In this document: in pieces, positions 45,417-54,567 of the stretch
Layout of the letters: every line of letters begins with the position of its first letter
Numbering within the stretch: position 1 is the first letter of the stretch
Assembly: GCF_007826885.1 (NCBI RefSeq)
Contig: NZ_ML675592.1
Location: forward strand, 23,011-84,650
DNA length: 61,640 bases
Direction: 5' to 3'
Source: Candidatus Nitrosocosmicus arcticus
Lineage (GTDB): Archaea; Thermoproteota; Nitrososphaeria; Nitrososphaerales; Nitrososphaeraceae
Notes under the pieces: model-generated
Database searches by the model: none
The model's input: only the letters and a program-made list of their open reading frames with translations
Told to the model about the DNA's origin: nothing
Translations under genes and position numbers: made by a program

Positions 45417-47594
45417 ATGAGCCAAAACACCACCATATCACTAAAGGTGCTTGAAGCTTATACCCGAGATGTAGGCCGTGGTGTTGCTAGAATTGATTAT
45501 GATTCTATGGATGCTTTGAGCGCATCTACAGGTGATGTCGTGGAAATTAGAGGTAAACGTAAAACAGTTGCAAAATGCTTACCTCTTTATCCCTCGGACG
45601 AAGGTAAGGGTATAATCAGAGTTGATGGTCTGGTTAGGAATAATGCAGGCGTAGCTATAGGAGACACTGTAATTGTTAGAAAGATTAAAGCTGTTCCTGC
45701 AGAAAAAGTCATTGTTGCACCATTAGAAGCTATTCCTCCAATTGATGAACGTTATTTAGCTGATGCTCTTGAAAGTGTACCATTAATCAAAGGCGACAAT
45801 GTGATGGTACCATATTTTGGCGGTAGACTTACATTTCAAGTCATAGGTGTCACACCTGGTCCTGGTGTTGATGCCGTTTTAGTTACTCAAAAAACTGTAT
45901 TTCATATAGCTGAACGTGGAGAAACTCTCCGTGGAGTACCCCAAGTAACATACGAAGATATTGGTGGCTTAAAAGAAGAAGCCCAAAAAGTTCGTGAAAT
46001 GATAGAACTGCCATTAAGACATCCTGAAATATTTGAAAAACTGGGTATAGAGGCACCAAAGGGAGTGTTGTTGTATGGACCTCCTGGTACCGGTAAAACC
46101 TTGTTGGCAAAAGCAGTAGCCAATGAAAGTAATGCACACTTCGTAAGTATCTCTGGTCCAGAAATAATGAGCAAATTCTACGGTGAATCTGAAGCAAGAC
46201 TTCGTGAAATATTTAAAGAAACCAAGGAAAAGGCTCCTTCTATTATGTTTATAGACGAAATAGACTCTATAACTCCAAAGCGAGAAGAAGTAACAGGAGA
46301 AGTTGAACGAAGAGTTGTATCTCAATTATTATCTTTGATGGATGGATTAGAAGCAAGAGGTAAAGTTATAGTTATTGCTGCCACAAATAGACCAAATGCT
46401 ATCGATCCAGCTCTAAGAAGACCTGGTCGATTTGACCGAGAAATTGAAATTAAAGTTCCTGATAAGCGTGGTAGATTGGAAATCCTACAAATTCATACAA
46501 GAAATATGCCTTTAGAATCGGATGTAAATCAAGAAAAAATAGCAGCTGTGAGTCATGGTTTTGTTGGTGCAGATCTGGAATATCTCTGTAAAGAAGCTGC
46601 AATGAAGTGTCTTCGACGATTGTTACCCGAACTTAACTTGGAAGATGAGAAAATAAATCCTGAAGTATTGAATAAATTGATTGTTACCATGTCTGACTTT
46701 GAAAATGCTCTTAAAGAAGTAATGCCATCTGCCATGAGGGAAGTCTATTTAGAGTCTCCTGATGTTGAGTGGAATGATATAGGTGGATTAGATGAAGTTA
46801 AACGAGAACTACAAGAAGCAGTGGAATGGCCATTAAGATACCCGGACCTTTATACAAAACTAGGTCACTCTAATCCCAAAGGAGTCCTGATGCATGGTCC
46901 ATCTGGTACCGGAAAAACAATGCTTGCCAAGGCAGTTGCTACAGAATCTGAAGCCAATTTCATTAGCGTTAAAGGACCGGAATTATTGTCAAAATGGGTT
47001 GGCGAATCTGAAAGAGGGATCAGGGAAATTTTCCGACGTGCAAGACAAGCCGCACCATGTGTTGTTTTCTTTGATGAAATAGATTCTATCGCACCAGTTA
47101 GAGGACTGGGTGGTGATAGCATGGTAACTGAAAGAGTCGTTTCGCAACTACTAACCGAATTGGATGGAATTCAACAATTAACCAGTGTAGTTATTATTGC
47201 CGCAACTAACCGATCCGATATGATCGATCCTGCATTGTTGAGACCAGGTAGGTTTGACAAGATAGTATATGTGCCTTTACCTGACAAGGCTACAAGAAAG
47301 AAAATATTGGAGATTCATTCCTTAGAAAAACCTATATCTGACATCGTTGATTTCGATAGAATCGCTGAACTTACTGATGGATTTAGCGGAGCTGATGTAT
47401 CTGCAGTTGCAAATACAGCGGTTTCACTTGTATTACATGAGTATCTTCAAAAATATAGTAGTCCTGAAGAGGCTACAAAACACGCAACGGAGGCACATGT
47501 TACTATGAAGCATTTTGAAGATGCTGTTAAAAAGATAAAAACTCAAAGAGATAGTAAGTCGGGTGAGAAAGTCACAGTACCTTATTATAGGTAA
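45417..47594 (+). CDS. cdc48: Cdc48/p97-type AAA ATPase
   Basis: About 725 residues from ATG 45417. The N-domain ([23 protein letters not shown]) is followed by D1 with Walker A GPPGTGKT and Walker [11 protein letters not shown], and D2 with GPSGTGKT and [12 protein letters not shown]. Arg fingers ([17 protein letters not shown]) are present. It unfolds proteins; in archaea it can feed the 20S proteasome. The last residues VPYYR end in a hydrophobic-Tyr-any (HbYX-like) motif used by proteasome activators. Monocistronic. Confidence 0.97.
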   Translation: MSQNTTISLKVLEAYTRDVGRGVARIDYDSMDALSASTGDVVEIRGKRKTVAKCLPLYPSDEGKGIIRVDGLVRNNAGVAIGDTVIVRKIKAVPAEKVIVAPLEAIPPIDERYLADALESVPLIKGDNVMVPYFGGRLTFQVIGVTPGPGVDAVLVTQKTVFHIAERGETLRGVPQVTYEDIGGLKEEAQKVREMIELPLRHPEIFEKLGIEAPKGVLLYGPPGTGKTLLAKAVANESNAHFVSISGPEIMSKFYGESEARLREIFKETKEKAPSIMFIDEIDSITPKREEVTGEVERRVVSQLLSLMDGLEARGKVIVIAATNRPNAIDPALRRPGRFDREIEIKVPDKRGRLEILQIHTRNMPLESDVNQEKIAAVSHGFVGADLEYLCKEAAMKCLRRLLPELNLEDEKINPEVLNKLIVTMSDFENALKEVMPSAMREVYLESPDVEWNDIGGLDEVKRELQEAVEWPLRYPDLYTKLGHSNPKGVLMHGPSGTGKTMLAKAVATESEANFISVKGPELLSKWVGESERGIREIFRRARQAAPCVVFFDEIDSIAPVRGLGGDSMVTERVVSQLLTELDGIQQLTSVVIIAATNRSDMIDPALLRPGRFDKIVYVPLPDKATRKKILEIHSLEKPISDIVDFDRIAELTDGFSGADVSAVANTAVSLVLHEYLQKYSSPEEATKHATEAHVTMKHFEDAVKKIKTQRDSKSGEKVTVPYYR

Positions 47595-47771
47595 TTTTTC
47601 TACTTCTCCCACATTTGATTTCTTTATTACTTGAAAAAATCGTATTCTTATATTTTTTATTAATATTGCACAAAAATTATTATAAATTATTTAATATAAT
47701 TATCAAAATGGAAATAATTTTTAGGGGCAATGTTTTTAAGTATAATTTCTTGAATAACTTTCACAAAAAGA

Positions 47772-49130
47772 ATGGTTGAAAATGTATTACAGATTATTCA
47801 AAACAAAGTAACGTTATCTAAGATTAATCGCTTTTTTACAGACGAAGAAATTGGCCAGTTGGTTGAAAAATATGGGACTCCATTATATCTAGTAGACGAA
47901 GAGGCTCTGCATGATAAAGTTTTAGAACTTAACAGAGCTTATGAAAAATTTCATGGTCATGTAAAGATTGCTTATTCAATTAAAGCTAATTTTAATCCAT
48001 CTATTCTTAGAACATTCATGAAAGACAATATTACTTTTGATCTTACTTCTCTGGGTGAATTGTTTTTTATAAAGGAATTAAACATTAATCCTGAAAATAT
48101 TGTCTACACAAGTGTAACAGAAGAACTAGATGAGTATAAGCAGGCCCTTTCTTATGGAATTACGCGAATTGTCGTTAGTTCCTACTTTGGATTAGTTAAT
48201 TTGTCTCAAGCTGCTAACATTGTTGGCATTATCCCTAAAGTAATGGTACGGATAAATCCTGAAGTTGGTGTTAAAGCCGAGGTCCGTGCATCTTACAAAA
48301 ATGGCAAATTTGGAGTTCCTTTAAACGGTGGGAAAGTTGATTCAGCTTATTTCATTGTTAAATCAATTTTTGATAATCCCTTATTGGAATTTGAGGGTTT
48401 TCATTTTCATCTGGGATCGCAAATTACTGACTTTGTATGTTATGTTAATGCTCTAGACAAGCTAAATTCATTATTAAATAAACTAAAAAAAGAAATCCCC
48501 AATTTTTCACTAAAAACACTGGATATCGGTGGAGGGACTCCTGTATTTTATAACGCGCCCGTTCCTACCCCAAGTGAAATGTCATCTGTATATATAGAAA
48601 AACTGAATAATCTAATGTCCTCTCATGGTAAATTTACACTAATGATAGAGAGCGGCAGATACCTAGTTGCAGAATCGTCTATAATGGTTTCAAAAATTGT
48701 CAACACTAAAGAATACAATGATCATAAAATAGTTATTTTAGATACAGGATATCATCTTTTGTTAGATGCTGCTTTACTTAAACAAGAATATCCTCAGGAA
48801 GTGATATCAAACAAAAACAACAATAATCATCTTTACTTTTCAAATTCTAACAAGCAGTATGCTGGGAAGAATATTCATCTTGTGGGAAGGTTGTGTGATA
48901 CTTTGGATGTATTTCCTACCTCGAAACTATCCGACTTGTCATATGCGAACATTGGAAATTATATTTTGTTTTATAATGTGGGTGCCTATTCTCTAGTGTT
49001 TAATATGCCCTTTCATTGTCAAACCAAACCTCCCGTTCTGATGAAAACTTGTGGGGGTGATATAAAATTAATAAGAAAAGGTACCTCTTATAAGGATCTT
49101 TATGAAGAAGAAGGTGGCTTAATTCCATAA
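47772..49130 (+). CDS. lysA: Diaminopimelate-decarboxylase-like PLP enzyme
   Basis: 452 residues of the alanine-racemase-fold (group III) decarboxylases: GTPLYLVDEEAL, KIAYSIKANFNPSIL with the PLP lysine, FEGFHFHLGSQI, LDIGGGTPVFYN, IESGRYLVAESSIMV, and GRLCDTLDVF in the place of the GxxCxSxD catalytic loop. Lysine biosynthesis in thaumarchaea is often by an AAA-type pathway, so a role in another decarboxylation is possible. The annotation as LysA is by family only. Confidence 0.8.
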   Translation: MVENVLQIIQNKVTLSKINRFFTDEEIGQLVEKYGTPLYLVDEEALHDKVLELNRAYEKFHGHVKIAYSIKANFNPSILRTFMKDNITFDLTSLGELFFIKELNINPENIVYTSVTEELDEYKQALSYGITRIVVSSYFGLVNLSQAANIVGIIPKVMVRINPEVGVKAEVRASYKNGKFGVPLNGGKVDSAYFIVKSIFDNPLLEFEGFHFHLGSQITDFVCYVNALDKLNSLLNKLKKEIPNFSLKTLDIGGGTPVFYNAPVPTPSEMSSVYIEKLNNLMSSHGKFTLMIESGRYLVAESSIMVSKIVNTKEYNDHKIVILDTGYHLLLDAALLKQEYPQEVISNKNNNNHLYFSNSNKQYAGKNIHLVGRLCDTLDVFPTSKLSDLSYANIGNYILFYNVGAYSLVFNMPFHCQTKPPVLMKTCGGDIKLIRKGTSYKDLYEEEGGLIP

Positions 49131-49161
49131 CTTTTTTGTATGATTCAAATATCATATTGTA

Positions 49162-49455
49162 TTGACTTTGATAAATTATACTAGAGTCCATATTTTTGTA
49201 AGTGGAACGGTACAAGGGGTATATTATCGCCAAAACACTGCACAAAAGGCACATGAGCTATGCATTGTTGGTTGGGTTAGAAATTTATCAGATGGCCGGG
49301 TAGAATCTATAATGGAGGGTTTGGATGTCAATATTGATAAAATGCTTAGTTGGTGTAAGTCGGGACCTAAAGATGCCCTAGTGACAGATGTTAAGATTAT
49401 AAATGAGGAATATAAGAAGGAGTTTTCTACTTTTGATATCGTCAAAACACTTTAG
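49162..49455 (+). CDS. acyP: Acylphosphatase
   Basis: 97 residues from TTG 49162. It has the family's signature VHIFVSGTVQGVYYRQNT with catalytic Arg, and GWVRNLSDGRVESIMEG with catalytic Asn. It hydrolyses acyl phosphates such as carbamoyl phosphate. Normal length. Confidence 0.95.
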   Translation: MTLINYTRVHIFVSGTVQGVYYRQNTAQKAHELCIVGWVRNLSDGRVESIMEGLDVNIDKMLSWCKSGPKDALVTDVKIINEEYKKEFSTFDIVKTL

Positions 49456-49544
49456 ATGTTAGACGTTTCTCTAACAAATAATGCTTTTAGTTTTAAACTT
49501 TAGAATATTGTTACTGTTTTATTTTCCAATATCGACTCTTAACA

Positions 49545-50345
49545 TTATGGTCTTACTAATATATTATTTTTCTCTAGGTGTTTTTTAACCTCTTTTAACT
49601 TTGCCTTATTGAAATGGAACAGAGATGCTGCCAATGCTGCATCGACCTCTGTTTTTTTATACACTTTTAGTATATCATCAACCGAACCGCATCCTCCTGA
49701 GGCTATAACAGGAATGTTTATTTTATCGCAAATCGAATTAATTAATTCAATATCGTATCCATTTTCTGTCCCGTCTGTATCTATACTTGTCAAAAGTATT
49801 TCTCCTGCCCCCAACTTTTCAACTTTTTTAGCCCATTCGATCGCATCAATTCCTGTAGATTTCTTTCCACCGAAAATTTTAATTTCAAACCAATATTTTT
49901 TTTCCAAAGATGAAAAAAAATGTTTTCCACCCTGATCATAGTTTCTTTTTACATCTAAGGCAACTACTATACACTGCTTTCCAAAAATACACATCAATTC
50001 TCGGATCAATTCCGGATCTACTACTGCTGCGGTATTTATTGAAACCCTGTCCGCACCACTCAGTAGTAGATTACGTGCATCTTCTAATGTCTTTATGCCG
50101 CCTCCTACCGTAAATGGTATGTTTATTACACTAGCTACATTTTTTACAATATCTTTCATTGTTTTGCGATGTTCCTCAGCAGCAGTAATATCCAAAAATA
50201 TTAATTCATCGGCGCCTTCGTCGCTATACTGTTTGGCTAATTTGACAGGATCTCCAGCATCTTTCAGCTCCTTAAAGTTAATACCTTTTACAACTCTACC
50301 CTTGTTTACATCCAGACAGGGAATGATTCTTTTTGCCACTCCCAT
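49545..50345 (-). CDS. hisF: Imidazole glycerol phosphate synthase, cyclase subunit
   Basis: 266 residues, a TIM barrel: RIIPCLDVNKGRVVKGINF with catalytic Asp, IPFTVGGGIKTLEDARNLL, and SIDTDGTENGYDIELI, ASGGCGSVDDILKV. It takes ammonia from HisH to make imidazole glycerol phosphate and AICAR. It lies one base after hisA. Last gene of the cluster hisB-hisH-hisA-hisF. Confidence 0.97.
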   Translation of the reverse strand: MGVAKRIIPCLDVNKGRVVKGINFKELKDAGDPVKLAKQYSDEGADELIFLDITAAEEHRKTMKDIVKNVASVINIPFTVGGGIKTLEDARNLLLSGADRVSINTAAVVDPELIRELMCIFGKQCIVVALDVKRNYDQGGKHFFSSLEKKYWFEIKIFGGKKSTGIDAIEWAKKVEKLGAGEILLTSIDTDGTENGYDIELINSICDKINIPVIASGGCGSVDDILKVYKKTEVDAALAASLFHFNKAKLKEVKKHLEKNNILVRP

Positions 50346-50346
50346 A

Positions 50347-51063
50347 TTAAATCAATTCTTGAACATGTTCTATTTTCAATTTCTCGTCATACAGTGCTTT
50401 CCCTAAGATTACTGCATAACAATTAACGTTCCTTAACTTTAATATATCTATGATATTGCTGACTCCTCCGCTAGAAACTATTTTTATATCTTTAAAGGTA
50501 TTATTTATTTTGATTAGTGTTTCTATATCTGGACCTTCTAAAGTACCATCTTTGTCAATGTTTGTCAGCAAGAACTCCTTAATACCCAGTTCTTTGTAAA
50601 ATCTGATGGCATCAAATAGTTTTATACCTGAAAATTCCTTCCATCCAGAGATCATTACATTTTCTTTATTATGATCTACAGAAATTATAATCCGATTTAG
50701 TCTTTTCTTTGATATCTTTTGTATTATCTCAGGTTGTTTGAAAGCAAATGTTCCTATGACAACCTTTATTGGCTTTTTGATGTCTAATAATCTATTTATA
50801 CTGTTAATAGTTCGGATACCGCCTGCAACCTGTACTCGAATGTCTACCGAATCAATGATCTTTAATATTATTTCGCTATTGTTCTTTCCTATATTCAAAG
50901 CTGCATTTAGATCAACTAAGTGTAACATATCAACCCCTTCGGATTCCCATTTTTTTGCTACTTCTAATGGATTGTCATCGTACACGGTTTTATTTTCTAA
51001 TTTACCATTTACCAATCTGACTACTTGGCCATCTAATAGATCAATTGCTGCGATGCTTTTCAT
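50347..51063 (-). CDS. hisA: ProFAR isomerase
   Basis: 238 residues, TIM barrel homologous to HisF: AAIDLLDGQVVRLVNGKLENKTVYDDNP with catalytic Asp, RVQVAGGIRTINSINRLL, TNIDKDGTLEGPDIETL, VSSGGVSNIIDIL. It performs the Amadori rearrangement of ProFAR. It overlaps hisH by four bases. Confidence 0.95.
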   Translation of the reverse strand: MKSIAAIDLLDGQVVRLVNGKLENKTVYDDNPLEVAKKWESEGVDMLHLVDLNAALNIGKNNSEIILKIIDSVDIRVQVAGGIRTINSINRLLDIKKPIKVVIGTFAFKQPEIIQKISKKRLNRIIISVDHNKENVMISGWKEFSGIKLFDAIRFYKELGIKEFLLTNIDKDGTLEGPDIETLIKINNTFKDIKIVSSGGVSNIIDILKLRNVNCYAVILGKALYDEKLKIEHVQELI

Positions 51064-51677
51064 TTTGATCGTTTACATATATTTATAAAGTTTTTAATCA
51101 TTTTTTCGCCAATTGTACTTGATTTTTCTGGATGAAACTGTGTACAATAAATACTGTTAATTTCTATTGAGGCAGGGATGTGTACTCCGTAATTCGATCT
51201 TGATGTTATTATGTCGCTATTCTTAGGTGTGGTATAATAAGAATGTACAAAATAGACCCAAGATTTATTTGGTATTCCTTCAAATAATTTACTTTTTTTA
51301 TTTGTTATCTCCAAACTATTCCATCCTATGTGAGGGATTTTTACCAAGTTTTTGGGAAGGGACAACACTTCTCCTTCAATTATATCGAGCCCTGCTAATT
51401 GTCCCTCTTCACTTTTCTCAAATAACATCTCCATTCCCAAGCATATTCCCAAGACTGGAATGTTTTTTTCCATAAATCGTGAGAATCCCGTTTTACATTT
51501 GTTTATTGAAATAATTGCTGGATCAAAATTTCCAACACCAGGTAATACTATTCCATCTACTTCTGCTGATTCTTCAAAATCATTTATAATCGATACCTGT
51601 GCTCCGTTTCTTTGCAAGGATGATTGAAGACTAAAAATGTTTCCGGCTCCATAATCAAAAATTGATATTTTTACCAT
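51060..51677 (-). CDS. hisH: Imidazole glycerol phosphate synthase, glutaminase subunit
   Basis: 205 residues of the class I glutamine amidotransferase fold: IFDYGAGNIFSLQSSLQRNG, LPGVGNFDPAI, the nucleophile Cys in PVLGICLGMEMLFE, and the His-Glu of YCTQFHPEKSS. It supplies ammonia to HisF. Confidence 0.97.
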   Translation of the reverse strand: MVKISIFDYGAGNIFSLQSSLQRNGAQVSIINDFEESAEVDGIVLPGVGNFDPAIISINKCKTGFSRFMEKNIPVLGICLGMEMLFEKSEEGQLAGLDIIEGEVLSLPKNLVKIPHIGWNSLEITNKKSKLFEGIPNKSWVYFVHSYYTTPKNSDIITSRSNYGVHIPASIEINSIYCTQFHPEKSSTIGEKMIKNFINICKRSK

Positions 51678-51680
51678 ATA

Positions 51681-52280
51681 CTACATCATCCCTTTGGTAG
51701 TAGGACCTCCTTCGCTATTTGGATCAATCCCGATGGCGTTCCTTAATGCGACTGCGGTGGCTTTTATGGCCGACTCGATTTTATGGTGATCATTTGTTCC
51801 ATATTGTACGATAATGTGCATACAACAATTAATATTTCCAATAAATGATTGAAAAAAATGAATAATATCTTCTTGCGAAATATTTTCAATCTTTTCTCTT
51901 TCTAATTTCATGTCGATGTGACTATATTGTCTCTTAATTAGATCTACAGCGACGCTCGAAACGGATTCATCCATTGGAACTGTGGCATTTCCAAAACGAT
52001 TAATGCTCTCTCTGTTGCCTAAGGCCCTATCAATGGCTTGGCCTAATACGATACCTGTATCTTCTATTAGATGATGCTTAATACCGTCTTCACTTTTAGC
52101 TTTCAAATCAATGTCAATCTTACTGTGTTTTGAAAAAGATACTACAATATGATCTAAAAAATCAATTCCTGTATTAACGTTTGAATTTCCTTTTCCGTCT
52201 AAATTAATTTTAGTCACGATATTTACTTCCTTCGTCCTTCTTTCCATTTCACACGTACGTTGATGACCCTCTATAATCAC
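51681..52280 (-). CDS. hisB: Imidazoleglycerol-phosphate dehydratase
   Basis: 199 residues with the metal-binding pairs of the HisB dehydratase: GIDFLDHIVVSFSKHSKID, KHHLIEDTGIVLGQAIDRALG, and NDHHKIESAIKATAVALRNAIG. No phosphatase domain is fused, so histidinol phosphatase must be a separate protein. Four bases separate it from hisH. Confidence 0.97.
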   Translation of the reverse strand: MIIEGHQRTCEMERRTKEVNIVTKINLDGKGNSNVNTGIDFLDHIVVSFSKHSKIDIDLKAKSEDGIKHHLIEDTGIVLGQAIDRALGNRESINRFGNATVPMDESVSSVAVDLIKRQYSHIDMKLEREKIENISQEDIIHFFQSFIGNINCCMHIIVQYGTNDHHKIESAIKATAVALRNAIGIDPNSEGGPTTKGMM

Positions 52281-52289
52281 TATGTGCTT

Positions 52290-53279
52290 TTAATTTTTTG
52301 TATTATTTAATATATTTGGTAAATCGTTTACATTTTTAATGATTACATCTGCATTATTTGATTTTAGTAGTTTTTTCTTATCCATTGATCCCTTGTTATT
52401 TACTCCATCACCATAGACTCCGCAAAAAAATATCCTATCCTCTGTTGTTTGCTTCCTAAAATTTTCTACCATTAGAAGATCTGCCATGGAGTCTCCGACA
52501 TACAACGCACTCCTTAATTTTAAATTATCAAATACTTTGTGGAGGGAAAATGCATTAGGTTTGGAAAATTCCCTCTTTTCGTCCTCTAAAAATACACAAG
52601 CATTTTCATTAAAGTAATCTTTGAGATTGTTGAGAGTGAAATAAGAAGCAATCTTGCTCCGTCCGGATATCAATCCCAAATTTCCATTAAATTTCTGTGA
52701 GAGGAGGCGTATTGTACTCTCTTTAATTATTAGAATATCATTGCTTATTAGTGGCTCGTCAAAATAATATATCGGCTCCTTATTGAACCGCTTTTTATAT
52801 AAAATTGGCCCATAAAAGATTTCATCAAAAAGAGTGGAAATCATATCGCCATCGCTAGGATATCTTAATTCTTTTGTTATGGATGTTATGTTTCCTAACT
52901 TCTCGAGCTCTTTTTCTACCGAATCTTTCCCTTTGTCATCTAATTTCTCCAATATATTATGAAAAATTTGAACGGTCCTGTCTATATTCATCTTATTGAT
53001 TAAAATACAATATAGAATTATTAGGACTATTGAATAAGCAGTATCAATATCATTATTAAATCCACCCGTATTTCGAAGTTTTGAAATCAAGTCCTGAAAA
53101 GGAAAGTTAGTTAAATTTATGTTAAAATTCTTAATTAGAATAAGTTGGACTGTTTTTATTATTGCTTCATCATATGATTTCTTTACGTCAACTAATACAC
53201 CATCTATATCAAAGATAATTGCTTCACATTCTGAAAAATTGGTTTTCTTATTAGTCAACTTTGTAGCTATAGATATCAA
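52290..53279 (-). CDS. HAD-superfamily phosphatase, candidate histidinol-phosphate phosphatase
   Basis: 329 residues. HAD motif I is IIFDIDGVLVDVKKSYDEA, motif II LGLISGRS, motif III a Lys before motif IV, and motif IV ALYVGDSMADLLMV. The large cap region lies between about 50 and 180. It starts the operon, nine bases before hisB. Since HisB here lacks the phosphatase domain and HisN-type enzymes of archaea are often unassigned HAD proteins, this gene is a good candidate for the missing step. The link rests on operon context only. Confidence 0.8.
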   Translation of the reverse strand: MISIATKLTNKKTNFSECEAIIFDIDGVLVDVKKSYDEAIIKTVQLILIKNFNINLTNFPFQDLISKLRNTGGFNNDIDTAYSIVLIILYCILINKMNIDRTVQIFHNILEKLDDKGKDSVEKELEKLGNITSITKELRYPSDGDMISTLFDEIFYGPILYKKRFNKEPIYYFDEPLISNDILIIKESTIRLLSQKFNGNLGLISGRSKIASYFTLNNLKDYFNENACVFLEDEKREFSKPNAFSLHKVFDNLKLRSALYVGDSMADLLMVENFRKQTTEDRIFFCGVYGDGVNNKGSMDKKKLLKSNNADVIIKNVNDLPNILNNTKN

Positions 53280-53392
53280 TAATTAATATACTGTTATAAT
53301 CTTGTGTTGATGTATAATTAAACCGTCTATGGTGTATTATTATAGAATAATCAACGATATAAGTTATATAATACATTCTTCTATATTATTGT

Positions 53393-53659
53393 GTGAAATA
53401 TCGGAACAGGACCGAAATAATTTCTAATATCCTAAATGCCGCTAATGGAGGCATTTCAAAAACTAAAATAATGTACAAGGCCTTTCTATCATATGCTCAA
53501 ATAAAGGAATATTTGCCTATACTATTAGAAAATAACTTGTTGGCTCTTGGTACCGATGGCAAATACAGGACTACTGAAAAGGGTATTAGATTCTTAAAGA
53601 TGAATGAGGAGATTCAAGAATTAATCGAATCAAAATCACTTCAGGATGATTTTACCTAA
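53393..53659 (+). CDS. Small archaeal winged-helix protein
   Basis: 88 residues from GTG 53393. MKYRNRTEIISNILNAANGGISKTKIMYKAFLSYAQIKEYLPILLENNLLALGTDGKYRTTEKGIRFL fits the archaeal HTH_45-type winged helix with the wing TTEKGIRFL. It is divergent from the his cluster and may regulate nearby genes; no direct evidence. Confidence 0.8.
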   Translation: MKYRNRTEIISNILNAANGGISKTKIMYKAFLSYAQIKEYLPILLENNLLALGTDGKYRTTEKGIRFLKMNEEIQELIESKSLQDDFT

Positions 53660-53808
53660 ATATCATTTATTCCGATATGAATAATTTTAGTAAAATAATA
53701 GTTTGATCTTAATAAAATAGGGCTTTAGCTTATCAAATAATCCTATTTTTAGCTTGAATATAAAAAACAATATATTGTTATGGTAAGAAATAGAGATGGA
53801 ATTACGCA

Positions 53809-54492
53809 ATGCTAGTTGTTAAAATTCTTCATCTAGGAATCTTGTTTGCTGTTTTTATCTTTACTATTCATATTAATGCTGTTTATGCTACAGTTGATGC
53901 CAAAAATAACAATAGTTCTTCAACCAGTAATAACACCTCCTCAATAAAGCCTGACAATTATGCTATTAAAGTGGGAGAAGGAAATAATACCTCATCCATT
54001 ACAAAGTATTTTCCTGATTATGTAGAAATAACTGCCGGGGATAGTATAACGTGGTATAACGGAGTCGATGTTCCAAATCCTCATACTGTTACCTTTATAA
54101 GGGATTTGGATAATATCGAAAAGATCGGAGTTCCATTCTCCGTTCCTAATAACACAAAATTTATCCCTGTACTAAATAATCTGGGCGAGCCATTAGAAGA
54201 AAAGACTAGTAATGGAACGAAGGTTGTTATGATGTTAAATGCACGAGCATTAACTCCTACGGTGATTACATCAGGTGATAAAGTAATGAAACTAAAAAAA
54301 GATTCCGTATATGCTTATAACGGAAGTGAAAAATTTGTTAACTCTGGACCGTTGCTATCTTTAGATAAAGAACAGAACTTTGATTACTCTTTTAGCAGCT
54401 CCTTCACTGTTGTTTTTAATAAACCCGGATTTTTTGAATATACCTGTCTATTTCATCCATGGATGATCGGAAAGTTATTAGTGAAACCCTAA
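53809..54492 (+). CDS. Exported blue-copper (plastocyanin-like) protein
   Basis: 227 residues. A signal peptide (LGILFAVFIFTIHINAVYA) is followed by a Ser/Asn linker and a cupredoxin domain: the first copper His in PNPHTVTF and the Cys-His-Met set in FFEYTCLFHPWMIGKLLV. The Cys-x2-His-x2-Met spacing is unusually tight and should be type 1. Such proteins are abundant in ammonia oxidisers and are thought to carry electrons. A TATA-like gaatataaaaaac is at about 53756. Confidence 0.9.
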   Translation: MLVVKILHLGILFAVFIFTIHINAVYATVDAKNNNSSSTSNNTSSIKPDNYAIKVGEGNNTSSITKYFPDYVEITAGDSITWYNGVDVPNPHTVTFIRDLDNIEKIGVPFSVPNNTKFIPVLNNLGEPLEEKTSNGTKVVMMLNARALTPTVITSGDKVMKLKKDSVYAYNGSEKFVNSGPLLSLDKEQNFDYSFSSSFTVVFNKPGFFEYTCLFHPWMIGKLLVKP

Positions 54493-54567
54493 GTAGCTAT
54501 ATACCTTCTTAAATTTACCATTCATGATCTAACTATATATTTTCTAACCTTTTTCATACTTCTGTAA

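Noticed and set aside
46014-46325. Several minus-strand ORFs over the Cdc48 gene
   Set aside because: Shadows of a strongly conserved AAA ATPase frame.
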